A DNA stretch of 64,000 nt from Bacteriovorax sp. PP10 (lineage in GTDB: Bacteria; Bdellovibrionota; Bacteriovoracia; Bacteriovoracales; Bacteriovoracaceae), in NCBI RefSeq assembly GCF_035013165.1, contig NZ_JAYGJQ010000003.1, positions 124,001-188,000 on the forward strand, in the 5' to 3' direction. Numbering within the stretch: position 1 is the stretch's first letter; each line of letters starts with the position of its first letter. Below, in pieces: positions 1 through 8,399 of the stretch. A program made the position numbers and the translations under genes. The notes under the pieces were generated by a model, which worked only from the letters and a program-made list of their open reading frames with translations, was not told the origin of the DNA and did no database searches.

Positions 1-2
1 TG

Positions 3-788
3 GTTCCTTACGCACGTGCTTCTGAATTAGTTCACGCTTCTTCACTTTCTCATGACGACGTTATTGATAACGCAACTATGAGAAGAGGCGCACCCTCAAT
101 AAACATTCTTGCTAGCAATAAAAGAGCGGTTCTTGCTGGGGATTACTTACTTTCAAGTGTCATCGTTGACCTGACAAATGCCGGGAACCTTGAACTGGTT
201 CGTGAGATGTCTTTGGTTATTAAAGACCTGACAGAAGGCGAGTGGTTACAATTAGATTTAATCGGCGATAGAAATTACACTCGCGAACTTATCCGTGAAG
301 TTGCTGAGAAAAAAACATCATCAGTTATGTGTTACTGTTCTGTGGCCCCTGCTATTTTAAGTGGTGCAGATAAAGCGACAGTTGATTTATGTAGAGAGTT
401 TGGTCGCCGCTTGGGATTAGCTTTCCAGTTAATTGACGACACTCTTGATTACTCAGGTGACTCACAAAAAGATCAGGAACTAGATCTGAAAAACGGAATC
501 GTAAACGCTGTTGTTTATGAAATGCTTGATGCTCATCCTGCTCACTTCGCTCGCTTTAAAAAAGGTGAGGAGTTGATCGACGCTGTAAAAGGAATTCCTT
601 TTAATGCATTCGTTGAAAAAATTAATACGGAAGCACACTCTCATCTTGAAGCTGCTAAAAACATCTTGGAAGAACTTTCAGTCATCCTGTCTGTTGTTCC
701 AGAATACAAATCAAATCCAGAAGAACTTCAAGCTCGCATCGGCGGTCTTGAACTTATCATTTCATACATGGCCTTAAGGTCTCACTAA
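3..788 (+). CDS. Polyprenyl diphosphate synthase, 5' end outside window
   Basis: Trans-isoprenyl diphosphate synthase (polyprenyl_synt family). It condenses isopentenyl diphosphate onto an allylic primer to make the quinone side chain. The reading frame is open from base 3, so the gene starts upstream of the window. The first Asp-rich motif DDVID lies at bases 54-68, before the first internal ATG at 78, so that ATG is not the start. RRG follows shortly after. The second Asp-rich motif DDTLD is preceded by FQLI, as in octaprenyl and solanesyl synthases. Chain length cannot be read from the sequence, because the residues upstream of the first motif are mostly missing. The family is certain; the substrate is not. 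Confidence 0.93.
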   Translation, partial: VPYARASELVHASSLSHDDVIDNATMRRGAPSINILASNKRAVLAGDYLLSSVIVDLTNAGNLELVREMSLVIKDLTEGEWLQLDLIGDRNYTRELIREVAEKKTSSVMCYCSVAPAILSGADKATVDLCREFGRRLGLAFQLIDDTLDYSGDSQKDQELDLKNGIVNAVVYEMLDAHPAHFARFKKGEELIDAVKGIPFNAFVEKINTEAHSHLEAAKNILEELSVILSVVPEYKSNPEELQARIGGLELIISYMALRSH

Positions 789-909
789 TCTATTTGTCTA
801 TCGTTCGCATACCTAATTGTGTTGTATTATTTTCATTATCTCTTGGTAAAAATGTTTTATTTACGATAAATCTATCCTCGATTTCTAAAATTATTTAGAG
901 GAGTATCTA

Positions 910-1317
910 ATGAAAATTTTTATCAGTCTTTTTGTTCTTTCATTCACAACAAGTGTTCTTGCAGCAGATAGCTCATGGTTATTATGCAAAGGAAAAATTG
1001 ATCTTGAAGGATCAAAAATGAATATCGTTATCAACTCAGTTGAACACAGAGCTGGAATGGACGACGAAGGAAATGATAAAAGAGTGAACGATATCACTTT
1101 GATCATGGGAACACGTTTAATCGTAGGTCAGCTTGATACAAGCAATGACATGAATGGAGCTGTTGCTTTAGCAACGACTGACGGTGCATCTAAGTTTGAT
1201 GGAATTGTTATGTTTGATTACACAAAACCAACGATGATATTAAGAGGGAAGCTGGTTATTGATGAAGAACTATCTTCTACGATCGCTGTGAAAACAACTT
1301 GTGAATACATGAACTAG
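910..1317 (+). CDS. Small exported protein, unknown function
   Basis: A 135-residue protein with a clear Sec signal peptide (MKIFISLFVLSFTTSVLA, cleavage after ALA-type site). The mature part is about 117 residues with one Cys near each end (LLCKG and TTCEY), which could form a single disulfide. It is acidic and probably beta-rich. The start is supported by GAGG 8-9 bases upstream. It is a single-gene unit ending in an intrinsic terminator. The protein at 37518-37931 has a similar size and Cys layout but no convincing alignment by eye. No family recognised. Confidence 0.8.
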   Translation: MKIFISLFVLSFTTSVLAADSSWLLCKGKIDLEGSKMNIVINSVEHRAGMDDEGNDKRVNDITLIMGTRLIVGQLDTSNDMNGAVALATTDGASKFDGIVMFDYTKPTMILRGKLVIDEELSSTIAVKTTCEYMN

Positions 1318-1345
1318 TTGTTGCTAAAAAAATATTGATACGATT

Positions 1346-1375
1346 AAGGGCTTCCTGATGGAGGCCCTTTTTTTT
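1346..1375 (+). terminator. Intrinsic terminator
   Basis: A ten-base stem AAGGGCTTCC / GGAGGCCCTT (one G-T pair) with a TGAT loop, followed by six T. It lies 28 bases after the stop of the exported-protein gene that ends at 1317. Confidence 0.9.
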
Positions 1376-1506
1376 GAGTTCGTTTAATGTGAGGAAATAA
1401 ACTAACAGCTTGAAATTCTGTTTGGCCAATGGATTGAGAAGAATTAATATTTGGCATCAGTATTTAATATTGATAAAAACAGGAACTATACATGAAAGGG
1501 GTTTTG

Positions 1507-1761
1507 ATGAAATTTTTAGCTTTATTGATTGTCCTACTATCAGTTCCGGCATTTGCAGATAATACAAATGAATGCAGAGATCAGTTTGCAACGTATTGTG
1601 AATGTAGCGAAGTGTGGGGAAGCTATTCTGTTGAATTGGTTATTCTCAATTTAAACACGAATGTGGAAACTAGAAAAACACTTGGGAAATCTTATTTTTC
1701 AGGACTCTATGCTAAAGTCTTTTGCGAAAAAGAAATGGCCAGATACTCTATTTGTAAATAG
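1507..1761 (+). CDS. Very small exported Cys-containing protein
   Basis: An 84-residue protein if started at 1507; an in-frame ATG at 1492 would give 89 residues. Both starts have a Shine-Dalgarno-like sequence: AGGAA before 1492 and AAGGGG before 1507. The later start gives a standard signal peptide (MKFLALLIVLLSVPAFA) and is preferred. The mature protein is about 67 residues with five Cys (NEC, YCEC, VFCEK, SIC), so it is probably periplasmic or secreted and disulfide-bonded. No known family recognised. Confidence 0.7.
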   Translation: MKFLALLIVLLSVPAFADNTNECRDQFATYCECSEVWGSYSVELVILNLNTNVETRKTLGKSYFSGLYAKVFCEKEMARYSICK

Positions 1762-1780
1762 TCGCAAACTTTATGACATA

Positions 1781-1807
1781 AAAAAGGCTTCCATAGGAAG
1801 CCTTTTT
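1781..1807. terminator. Bidirectional intrinsic terminator
   Basis: A perfect 12-base stem, AAAAAGGCTTCC with its complement, around an ATA loop. A-runs and T-runs lie on both sides. It sits between convergent genes ending at 1761 (+) and 1830 (-), and serves both. Confidence 0.92.
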
Positions 1808-1829
1808 ATTTTATGAAATGTCTTTTAAA

Positions 1830-2486
1830 TTAGCCTTCAATTCTACAAGTCTGACGTCCACGAATTTCATATGAACATTGTTGGTAAGCACGTCTGCAAG
1901 CTTCACCTTTAACATCTGATCCGTATGGGCCAGTGTATGACTGGATGTACGATTGAATGTAGTATCCAGCTGGATCAAAGCGTGATGCTTTACAAGTTTC
2001 AGTTGTATCACGTGGTGGTCTTGGTTGTGGGTATGGATTAGGGTAGTTCCCGTTTCTTGTTACACATCTCCATCCGCGGCTTGTATCACGCGAGAGTTCG
2101 TAGTTACAAAACTGCTCTGATTGGTTGCAAGCTTCCCATTGAGTGTTTCCGTATCCAGCAAAACTTCTTACGATTCCACCGTAGTAATCAACAAGGTCAG
2201 TTGTACACATTGTTGTTGATGTTGGAGGAAGTGGAGGTCTGTTAGGAGTGATAACACTTTTTTGCTCGCAATAAGCATCCATGTATTTTCCGTTTCTTTG
2301 TCCATCTGAAATCGCTACACGGCAAGCGTAGTCTGCATCACTGCAAGCTGCTTGTTGGTTATATGATAGGCGAGTGTGTGTTTCATACTCGTATCCGTAA
2401 CGGTCTTTGATTACATAAGAGCATGTGTCACTTGCAAATGATACACTTGCAACACTCAGTAGAATAAGGGCCAGTAATGTTTTCAT
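1830..2486 (-). CDS. Exported protein with three four-Cys modules
   Basis: A 218-residue protein with a Sec signal peptide (cleaved after VSFA). The mature chain is three tandem modules of about 50-55 residues. Each has the pattern Cys, about 25 residues, Cys-x6-Cys, 12-15 residues, Cys. The central pairs read ACSDADYAC, ACNQSEQFC and ACRRAYQQC. Pro-rich linkers (NRPPLPP, YPNPYPQPRPP) separate the modules. Four Cys per module suggest two disulfides each in an oxidising compartment. The start has AAGGAGAG upstream. The gene at 2538-3137 encodes one copy of the same module, so the two are paralogues. I do not recognise a named family; the function is unknown. Confidence 0.82.
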   Translation of the reverse strand: MKTLLALILLSVASVSFASDTCSYVIKDRYGYEYETHTRLSYNQQAACSDADYACRVAISDGQRNGKYMDAYCEQKSVITPNRPPLPPTSTTMCTTDLVDYYGGIVRSFAGYGNTQWEACNQSEQFCNYELSRDTSRGWRCVTRNGNYPNPYPQPRPPRDTTETCKASRFDPAGYYIQSYIQSYTGPYGSDVKGEACRRAYQQCSYEIRGRQTCRIEG

Positions 2487-2537
2487 AATCTCTCCTTAAT
2501 TAGTATTCATCGTTAGCTGTTCGTTATTATTTTTTTA

Positions 2538-3137
2538 TTATCTGCGACCTGGATTTCTTCCTGGGTTGCGTCCTGGGTCTCTGCCTGGATCTCTTCCAGG
2601 ATCGCGACCAGGATATCTTCCTGGATCATCTGCAGGGTCTCTTCCTGGAGGTGGGTAACCTGGGTATGGTTCACGTCCTGGAGGGAATCTTCCTGGGTAA
2701 TGTGGATCACGTCCTGGCGGATAATGAGGATCACGTCCTGGTGGGTATGAAGGATATGGGTCACGTGGTGGATACGATGGGTATGGATCACGTGGTGGGT
2801 ATGTTGGGTAATTTGGTGGGTAACTTGGATATGATGGGTATGACGGATAAGAAGGGTACGAAGGTCTTGGGTCTGATGGATATGAATTCGATTTTACCGC
2901 ACATTGAGCGTTGTAATAATATCCACGGGACTGATACTCAGAAAGTTTTCTCGAACAATCAAACATAGCATCACTGCAAGCAGCGTCTGTTGAGTAAGAT
3001 GTTCTTGTGAAAGTATCGTACTCGTAAGAGTAGTTCTCTCCTTTATATTCGCGGATAACCGTTGTGCAGTACTCAGCTGATGCTGTTGCGGAAAAAATCG
3101 CAACTGTACTTAAAACCAACGTTTGTAAAAATCTCAT
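2538..3137 (-). CDS. Exported four-Cys module with Pro/Gly/Arg repeat tail
   Basis: A 199-residue protein with a signal peptide (cleaved near ATASA). Residues 22-80 are one four-Cys module (YCTTVIREY, then ACSDAMFDC, then AQC) homologous to those in the neighbour at 1830-2486. Residue 85 to the end is low-complexity: repeated YPS units, then PRDPYPSYP-type units, then PGRDPGRD-type units ending in PGRR. The tail is very basic and Pro-rich, probably extended, and could bind polyanions or the cell wall (inference). GAGGGGG lies upstream of the start. Length variation between strains is to be expected because the DNA is repetitive. Confidence 0.8.
   Translation of the reverse strand: MRFLQTLVLSTVAIFSATASAEYCTTVIREYKGENYSYEYDTFTRTSYSTDAACSDAMFDCSRKLSEYQSRGYYYNAQCAVKSNSYPSDPRPSYPSYPSYPSYPSYPPNYPTYPPRDPYPSYPPRDPYPSYPPGRDPHYPPGRDPHYPGRFPPGREPYPGYPPPGRDPADDPGRYPGRDPGRDPGRDPGRNPGRNPGRR
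2541..2885 (-). repeat. In-frame coding repeat tract (YPS / PGRD units)
   Basis: Degenerate short tandem repeats encode the tail of the exported protein at 2538-3137. On the plus strand they read as recurring TCCTGG, GGATCACG and GGGTATG blocks. The periods are multiples of three, so unit gain or loss keeps the frame. Apparent ORFs in other frames here are by-products of the repeat. Confidence 0.85.
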
Positions 3138-3222
3138 AGATGTCCCCCTCTAATTTAGATCTGCAAAACTGGTTTATCTGAGTATTGCGCTTTAATCAAA
3201 TGGTAGTCAGCGGTAATATTTG

Positions 3223-3247
3223 AAAAAAGGCCGTTTTCACGGCCTTT
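3223..3247 (-). terminator. Intrinsic terminator after lysyl-tRNA synthetase
   Basis: Stem AAAGGCCG / CGGCCTTT with a six-base loop. On the minus strand it is followed by a run of T. It lies about 40 bases beyond the LysRS stop and ends the long minus-strand operon. Confidence 0.85.
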
Positions 3248-3285
3248 GTAAGTATTTTTTTAATGAGAAGAGAAATTCAGAATCA

Positions 3286-4875
3286 TTATGGCACTAGGAG
3301 CTTTAATACACGCTCTTGCCCAATGGTACGGATGAAACCAGCAAGCTTTGGTCCTTTTTCCAGGTTAATCAGCTTCTTATAAAGAAGAGTGAACACCGGC
3401 ATTGGCTCTAGCTCGTGAGAATTGATGATTTCATACATTTTCTCATGAAGGGCCTTATCATCATGGATGTTTGACCATTCAGTCTTTAAAAACGAATGTA
3501 GATCGTTTAGAAGCGCTGTTTGTTTTGCATCCAGATCCATTTTTACAACTTCAGTATTTAAAGAGAATTTAAATTCTTCAGGTGCAGAGTTTTCAATCCA
3601 GTAAGCAGCTCTTTGAGCGCGCTCCTGGAAACGTCTTTCATCGCGCTCATTTTTGATTTCATCATTGTAGAAACCACGAGCACGTTTAATATCAAGATCG
3701 TTAATTTGAAGAACGTTACAAAGGTGACGGAAAGCAGGTTGGAATGGCATCTCTTTTGGAGTCTCTCCAATTTGAGAAAGCTCATAAACTCTTTTTGCCA
3801 TCGCGACTTTTTTCTCGTTTCCAGCTTCAAGGCCGAAAGCAAGACGTTCCATTCTGTCGAAGTCTTCGTAGTTTTTAATAACGTCTAAGTCGAATGATAA
3901 TCCGAAGTCGATGTTTGTTTTATAAGAAGCGAAAATCCAACGAACCATTTCCGGCTCGTAAACATCTAGTACGTCGTTAACGGTAACAAGGTTCCCTTTT
4001 GAAGAACTCATTTTTCCGCCCATACCTTTGATCGATACGAAATCGTATTGAAGGTACATAGGTGCTTTCCATCCGTAGACTTCAGCAACGATATCTTTAG
4101 CTGTTGTAAAAGATCCACCTTGAGAAGAATGGTCTTTTCCACCTGGCTCGAAATCGACTTTTTCAAAGGCCCATCTCATCGGCCAGTCCATACGCCATGG
4201 CAGTTTTGCTCTTGAAGTTGTTTCAAGATCAAGAGTTCCAACGTTGTTACAGTCTTCAGATTCACAAGTGTAATCAAGTTTGTTGTGACCGTCATATTTT
4301 GTCGCCGTCGTTTTATCGCGGTTACATTTTTCACAGTAAACAGAAACCGGCATCCAGCTATCTGGAAGTGGAGTTGATCTCCATTTATTTAAGATCGCTG
4401 CAATTGTATCTTTCTTTTGAAGAGTTAATTTAATTTGCTCTTTGTAGGCCCCAGCTTTGTATCTGTCTGCCTGGTAAATCGGCTCAAGCTCGATTCCCAT
4501 TTTCTTTAGTTGTGCTTCAAAGCTTGCTTCGTGGTGAGCAGCGTATGACTTGTGATCTCCAAAAGGATCTGGAGTATCAACAATTGGTTGGAATAAATAT
4601 TTCGCTAGCTCGTCTTGCTTAGGAAGATTTGCTGGAACTTTTCTGAATGTATCGTAGTCATCCCAAGAGAAAATAAAACGAACTTTCTTTCCGCGCTTCT
4701 TTAATCCACGAGCAACTAATTCAGTTGTCATTACTTCGCGGAAGTTACCAAAGTGAACAACACCAGAAGGAGTGATCCCGCTTGCTAGAGTGTATGTGTC
4801 TTTGTCTTCCTGACGGATTAATTTATCAGCGGTAAGGTCCGCCCAGTGAACAGCATCGTTTAGTGCTTGAGACAT
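3286..4875 (-). CDS. lysK: Lysyl-tRNA synthetase, class I (archaeal type)
   Basis: A 529-residue class I LysRS, which charges tRNA-Lys in the cytoplasm. The HIGH-type motif is HFGN at residues 41-44, after the typical ASGITPSG. The KMSKS-type motif is KMSSS at 288-292. Two Cys pairs (CEKC at 181-184, CESEDC at 204-209) probably hold zinc in the insertion. Most bacteria use the unrelated class II LysRS; class I enzymes occur in archaea, spirochaetes, some alphaproteobacteria and scattered others. The gene is last in an apparent operon, 28 bases after the 66-residue gene and followed by a terminator. Family assignment is very secure. Confidence 0.96.
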   Translation of the reverse strand: MSQALNDAVHWADLTADKLIRQEDKDTYTLASGITPSGVVHFGNFREVMTTELVARGLKKRGKKVRFIFSWDDYDTFRKVPANLPKQDELAKYLFQPIVDTPDPFGDHKSYAAHHEASFEAQLKKMGIELEPIYQADRYKAGAYKEQIKLTLQKKDTIAAILNKWRSTPLPDSWMPVSVYCEKCNRDKTTATKYDGHNKLDYTCESEDCNNVGTLDLETTSRAKLPWRMDWPMRWAFEKVDFEPGGKDHSSQGGSFTTAKDIVAEVYGWKAPMYLQYDFVSIKGMGGKMSSSKGNLVTVNDVLDVYEPEMVRWIFASYKTNIDFGLSFDLDVIKNYEDFDRMERLAFGLEAGNEKKVAMAKRVYELSQIGETPKEMPFQPAFRHLCNVLQINDLDIKRARGFYNDEIKNERDERRFQERAQRAAYWIENSAPEEFKFSLNTEVVKMDLDAKQTALLNDLHSFLKTEWSNIHDDKALHEKMYEIINSHELEPMPVFTLLYKKLINLEKGPKLAGFIRTIGQERVLKLLVP

Positions 4876-4903
4876 AATGTGAGTCCTTTTATTTGTACGG
4901 TGA

Positions 4904-5104
4904 TTAATCTAGACCAAGACGAGCTTTTAGAGCGTCTTGTGTAAGAGTTCCTTTTTCTACTTCAATGTTCGCTACAGCAAGAGCTCTTTGGTAAAGAGGG
5001 CGTTCTTCTGCGGCAATAACAGTTAGGTCAATGTGCTTTTGATCTTTTACTTCTGACCACTTTACGGCGTTTTTTAAAAGTGTGATCGCTTCATCTAATG
5101 TCAT
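4904..5104 (-). CDS. Small soluble protein, unknown
   Basis: A 66-residue protein without a signal peptide or membrane segment. It is predicted mostly helical and is rich in Leu, Ala and Glu (TLDEAITLLKNAVKW near the start; ALKARLGLD at the end). AAAGGAT precedes the ATG. It lies 12 bases after livF and 28 bases before the LysRS gene, so it is probably cotranscribed with both. The codon pattern and tight spacing support a real gene. No family recognised. Confidence 0.7.
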   Translation of the reverse strand: MTLDEAITLLKNAVKWSEVKDQKHIDLTVIAAEERPLYQRALAVANIEVEKGTLTQDALKARLGLD

Positions 5105-5116
5105 GAATTCTATCCT

Positions 5117-5842
5117 TTAGTTACCCAGGTATGCTTTTTTGATTTCTGGGTTAGATAATAATTCACTCGATTTGCCTTGCAAAGTGATTTCGCCATTGGT
5201 GAGAACATAAGCGCGGTGAGAAATTTTTAGGGCAAGATTAGCGTTTTGTTCAACTAGTAAAATTGTCATTCCCAATTGATTTATTTCCGTGATCGCACGG
5301 AAAATCGTTCCAACCAGAATAGGCGCAATTCCAAGTGAGGGTTCATCTAATAAAAGAAGTTTTGGTTTGGCCATATAAGCGCGAGCAATAGCAAGCATTT
5401 GCTGTTCTCCGCCTGATAAAGTCTGGGCCAATTGAGATTTTCTCTCTAGTAATTTTGGAAACAGGTTATAAACAAAATCTAAATCTTTTTTTATTCCGTC
5501 GGAATCTTTTCTAAGATAAGCGCCCATATCGAGATTTTCTTTAATCGATAAATTGGCAAAAATCTGGCGGCCTTCAGGGGATTGGGCCAGTCCTAAAGCT
5601 GTGATGCGGTGAGCGGATAACTTTTGAATCGATTGATCTTCAAAATTAATTTCACCGGAAGTCGCTTTTAAGAGACCTGAAATGGTGTGGAGTGTAGTTG
5701 TTTTCCCCGCTCCGTTACTTCCTAGGAGAGTGACGATTTCCCCGCGGTTGATTTCCAGACTGATATTTTTTACGGCGTGAATATTTCCGTAATAGGTATT
5801 TAAATTTTTTATTTCTAAAATAGGTTTTTGATTAATTGTCAT
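5117..5842 (-). CDS. livF: Branched-chain amino acid ABC transporter ATP-binding protein LivF
   Basis: A 241-residue ABC ATPase, one of two in the LivFGHM importer. Walker A is GSNGAGKTT, the signature is LSGGEQQ and Walker B is LLLLDEPSLGIAP, followed by the LVEQN stretch typical of LivF. The length is usual for LivF (about 237). The start codon overlaps the livG stop by one base (TAATG), implying translational coupling. Cytoplasmic face of the inner membrane. Confidence 0.95.
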   Translation of the reverse strand: MTINQKPILEIKNLNTYYGNIHAVKNISLEINRGEIVTLLGSNGAGKTTTLHTISGLLKATSGEINFEDQSIQKLSAHRITALGLAQSPEGRQIFANLSIKENLDMGAYLRKDSDGIKKDLDFVYNLFPKLLERKSQLAQTLSGGEQQMLAIARAYMAKPKLLLLDEPSLGIAPILVGTIFRAITEINQLGMTILLVEQNANLALKISHRAYVLTNGEITLQGKSSELLSNPEIKKAYLGN

Positions 5843-6627
5843 TAGTGTCCCGTATCTATATCGGCACCTAGATAGGCCTCGATAACTTTTGGGTTGTTTT
5901 GAATGTCACGAGAGGCCCCTTCAGCGATTAAGTTTCCATAATCGAGAACGTAAATTCTCTCTGCAATACCCATAACCAGGTTCATATCATGCTCAATCAA
6001 AATCACGGCAATTTGAAATTGGTCGCGGATAAAATGAATCAGCTCACTTAGTTCTTTTGTTTCAGTCGGGTTCATTCCGGCCGCAGGTTCATCAAGAAGC
6101 AGAAGTTTTGGTTTCGTCGCAAGGGCGCGGGCCATTTCTAATTTTCTTTGAGCACCGTAAGGAAGGTTTTTTGCTAGCAGATCTTTTTTATCAGCAAGAT
6201 TAAAAAGTTCTAAAAGTTTTAATGACTCTTCTGTAATTAGTTTTTCTTCTTCGCGGTATTTTTTCGTTTTAAAAATTCCATCGAAGAAAGAGTATTTAAT
6301 TCTCGTATGACGAGCGATTTTAATATTGTCGATTACACTCAGGTTATTAAACAATCTGATGTTTTGGAAAGTTCTGGCGATACCAAGCTTTGTGATATCA
6401 CTCGCTTTTCTTGCACTGATTTTTTCTCCATCTAAAGTGACGGTCCCTTCAGTCGGAGAATAGATTCCAGTGATGGTATTAAAGAGTGTGGTTTTACCGG
6501 CGCCATTGGGACCAATAACTGCGACTAAGTCTGTTTTACCAATCGAGATACTGACATTTTTTACGGCCGTTAAACCGCCAAATCTCATGGTGACTTTATC
6601 AATACTTAAAAGAGCTGCTGCACCCAT
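5842..6627 (-). CDS. livG: Branched-chain amino acid ABC transporter ATP-binding protein LivG
   Basis: A 261-residue ABC ATPase. Walker A is GPNGAGKTT and Walker B is LLLLDEPAAGMNP, with the LivG hallmark GIARTFQNIRLF and LIEHDM after Walker B. The signature region reads LPYGAQRKLEMARAL, the LivG form in which YGxQR replaces the canonical SGGQQ. The ATG directly follows the livM stop codon. It pairs with LivF to drive uptake through LivHM. Confidence 0.95.
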   Translation of the reverse strand: MGAAALLSIDKVTMRFGGLTAVKNVSISIGKTDLVAVIGPNGAGKTTLFNTITGIYSPTEGTVTLDGEKISARKASDITKLGIARTFQNIRLFNNLSVIDNIKIARHTRIKYSFFDGIFKTKKYREEEKLITEESLKLLELFNLADKKDLLAKNLPYGAQRKLEMARALATKPKLLLLDEPAAGMNPTETKELSELIHFIRDQFQIAVILIEHDMNLVMGIAERIYVLDYGNLIAEGASRDIQNNPKVIEAYLGADIDTGH

Positions 6628-7500
6628 TTATACACTCCCTTTTTGAAGTCTCTTTTTTTCAAAGAGTTCATGTGGACCAAAGATTCCTTGCGGGCGAGTC
6701 AGCATGAGAATAATCATTAAGGCCGCGTAGATTGAAACACGCCATGTGGAGATGTCTGAACCGATAAGTTTTAGAATTTCTGGAAGGATAGTTAAAATGA
6801 CCGCTCCAACGATAGAACCTGTTACAGATCCTTGTCCGCCTAAAATCACCATAACTAAAATACTTACACTCCACATAAAACTAAAATTGTTCGGGTGAAG
6901 GAATTGCTGATCATAGGCCACTAGCGCACCGGCGATTCCGGCAATACCGGCACCAATAATGAAAGCAAAAAGTTTGTACCTAAAAAGATTGATCCCCATG
7001 GTTTCAGCAGCGATTTCATCTTCTCTGATTGAGATAATGGCGCGGCCAAAAGCGGAGCGTTTTAAATTGAGCATGAAGATGGTTGTGATAAGTGCTAGCC
7101 CCCAAACCCACCAGGCATTGGTCCACTTGGGAATATTTGTAAACCCGCGAGGTCCACCAATACTTTCAGTGTTCATAATAATAATGCGAAGGATTTCACT
7201 AAAGCCGATGGTGGCGATAGCGAGGTAGTCGCCTTTTAATCTTAAGCAAGGAATTCCAATCAATAGTCCGCAAAGAGCGGCCGCTGAAAAACCAACTAAG
7301 ACGGCGATGATCATGTTTAATGTTGGATCGATAGGCAGAGCAAAATACACTCCGTAAATCGCACTGGCGTACGCACCAACGCCCCAAAAGCCTGCGTGGC
7401 CTAGAGAAAATTGCCCGCAGTAACCATTGATCAGGTTTAAACTTAGTGTCAGTGTAATGAAAATCCCCACGTTAGTGAGAATCTGTAAGTAATAATCCAT
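6628..7500 (-). CDS. livM: Branched-chain amino acid ABC transporter permease LivM
   Basis: A 290-residue inner-membrane permease with about eight hydrophobic segments. It has the family motifs NGYCGQFSLGHAGFWGVGAY near the N-terminus and the EAA-like loop SIREDEIAAETMGIN around the middle. GGQGSVTGSIVGA and RPQGIFG near the C-terminus are typical of LivM. The gene abuts livH upstream and livG downstream with no gap. It is shorter than E. coli LivM (about 425), as in many bacteria where the extra N-terminal helices are absent. Confidence 0.94.
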   Translation of the reverse strand: MDYYLQILTNVGIFITLTLSLNLINGYCGQFSLGHAGFWGVGAYASAIYGVYFALPIDPTLNMIIAVLVGFSAAALCGLLIGIPCLRLKGDYLAIATIGFSEILRIIIMNTESIGGPRGFTNIPKWTNAWWVWGLALITTIFMLNLKRSAFGRAIISIREDEIAAETMGINLFRYKLFAFIIGAGIAGIAGALVAYDQQFLHPNNFSFMWSVSILVMVILGGQGSVTGSIVGAVILTILPEILKLIGSDISTWRVSIYAALMIILMLTRPQGIFGPHELFEKKRLQKGSV

Positions 7501-8397
7501 CTAAACTTTTTCCTTCACATTTTTGCCTAAAATTCCTGAAGGCTTAATTAAAAGAATAATAATCAAAATAAAAAATGAGACTCCATCTCTGAAGCTCGAC
7601 TTATATAATCCTGCGACCATGTTCTCAGCGATTCCAATAATGAATCCACCAAGAGCAGCTCCAGGAATGATTCCGATACCGCCAACAACGGCCGCAACGA
7701 AAGCTTTTAATCCTAAACTCATTCCCATCATCGGCTCGATTGACATCGTATAGCCCATAAGGATTCCGGCAAGACCAGCAAGGGCAGCTCCCAGAAAAAA
7801 TGTAAATGCAATAATTCTATTAGTGTTGATCCCCATAAGTTCAGCGGCCTTTAAGTTATAAGACGTCGCTCTCATGGCCACACCAATTTTTGTGAAGTGG
7901 GTAAGCCACCACAAAAAAAGTAAAATAAAAAGTGTCAGACCAAAAATGAAAATCTGAATGTTTGAAACGTTGATTTCACCGAAGTTATAAATCACTTCTG
8001 TGAAAACCGGAGGAATTGTTTTTGGATCAGCTCCAAAAGCAAGCTGGCCCGTGTATTGGAAAAATAGCGAAGCGCCGATGGCCGTAATTAAAGCGGGAAT
8101 TCTTCCTTCGCCTCTAATTGGGCGGTAGAGAAATCGCTCAACAATAAGAGCGACGATTCCTGCACCAAGCATACTTGCAAGTATGGCAACCGGCATCGGC
8201 AACTGGAACCTTAATGCAAAGTAGCCACAAAAAGCACCAAGCATTAAGAATTCACCGTGCGCGAAATTAACTAAACGGATAATCCCATAAACCATGGTAT
8301 AGCCCAGGGCCACGATCGCATAAAGCGAGCCCTGAGCAATACCGTTGATTAGATATTGAAGACAATCCCAAAAAAAATAGATTGTATCTTGACTCAT
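7501..8397 (-). CDS. livH: Branched-chain amino acid ABC transporter permease LivH
   Basis: A 298-residue permease. The motif NGIAQGSLYAIVALGYTMVY near the N-terminus, then RLVNFAHGEFLMLGA, is diagnostic of LivH. The cytoplasmic coupling loop is RATSYNLKAAELMGINTNR, and KPSGILGKN ends the last helix. It starts two bases after the stop of the upstream binding-protein gene. It forms the translocation pore with LivM. Confidence 0.95.
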   Translation of the reverse strand: MSQDTIYFFWDCLQYLINGIAQGSLYAIVALGYTMVYGIIRLVNFAHGEFLMLGAFCGYFALRFQLPMPVAILASMLGAGIVALIVERFLYRPIRGEGRIPALITAIGASLFFQYTGQLAFGADPKTIPPVFTEVIYNFGEINVSNIQIFIFGLTLFILLFLWWLTHFTKIGVAMRATSYNLKAAELMGINTNRIIAFTFFLGAALAGLAGILMGYTMSIEPMMGMSLGLKAFVAAVVGGIGIIPGAALGGFIIGIAENMVAGLYKSSFRDGVSFFILIIILLIKPSGILGKNVKEKV

Positions 8398-8399
8398 TA

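Noticed and set aside
2541-2885. CRISPR-like periodicity
   Set aside because: Units are short, degenerate, in-frame and without unique spacers; this is a coding repeat.
2513-2968. Long overlapping open frames on both strands
   Set aside because: They are by-products of the codon-periodic repeat tract in the exported protein gene; they lack ribosome binding sites and their products are His/Met/Val repeats.
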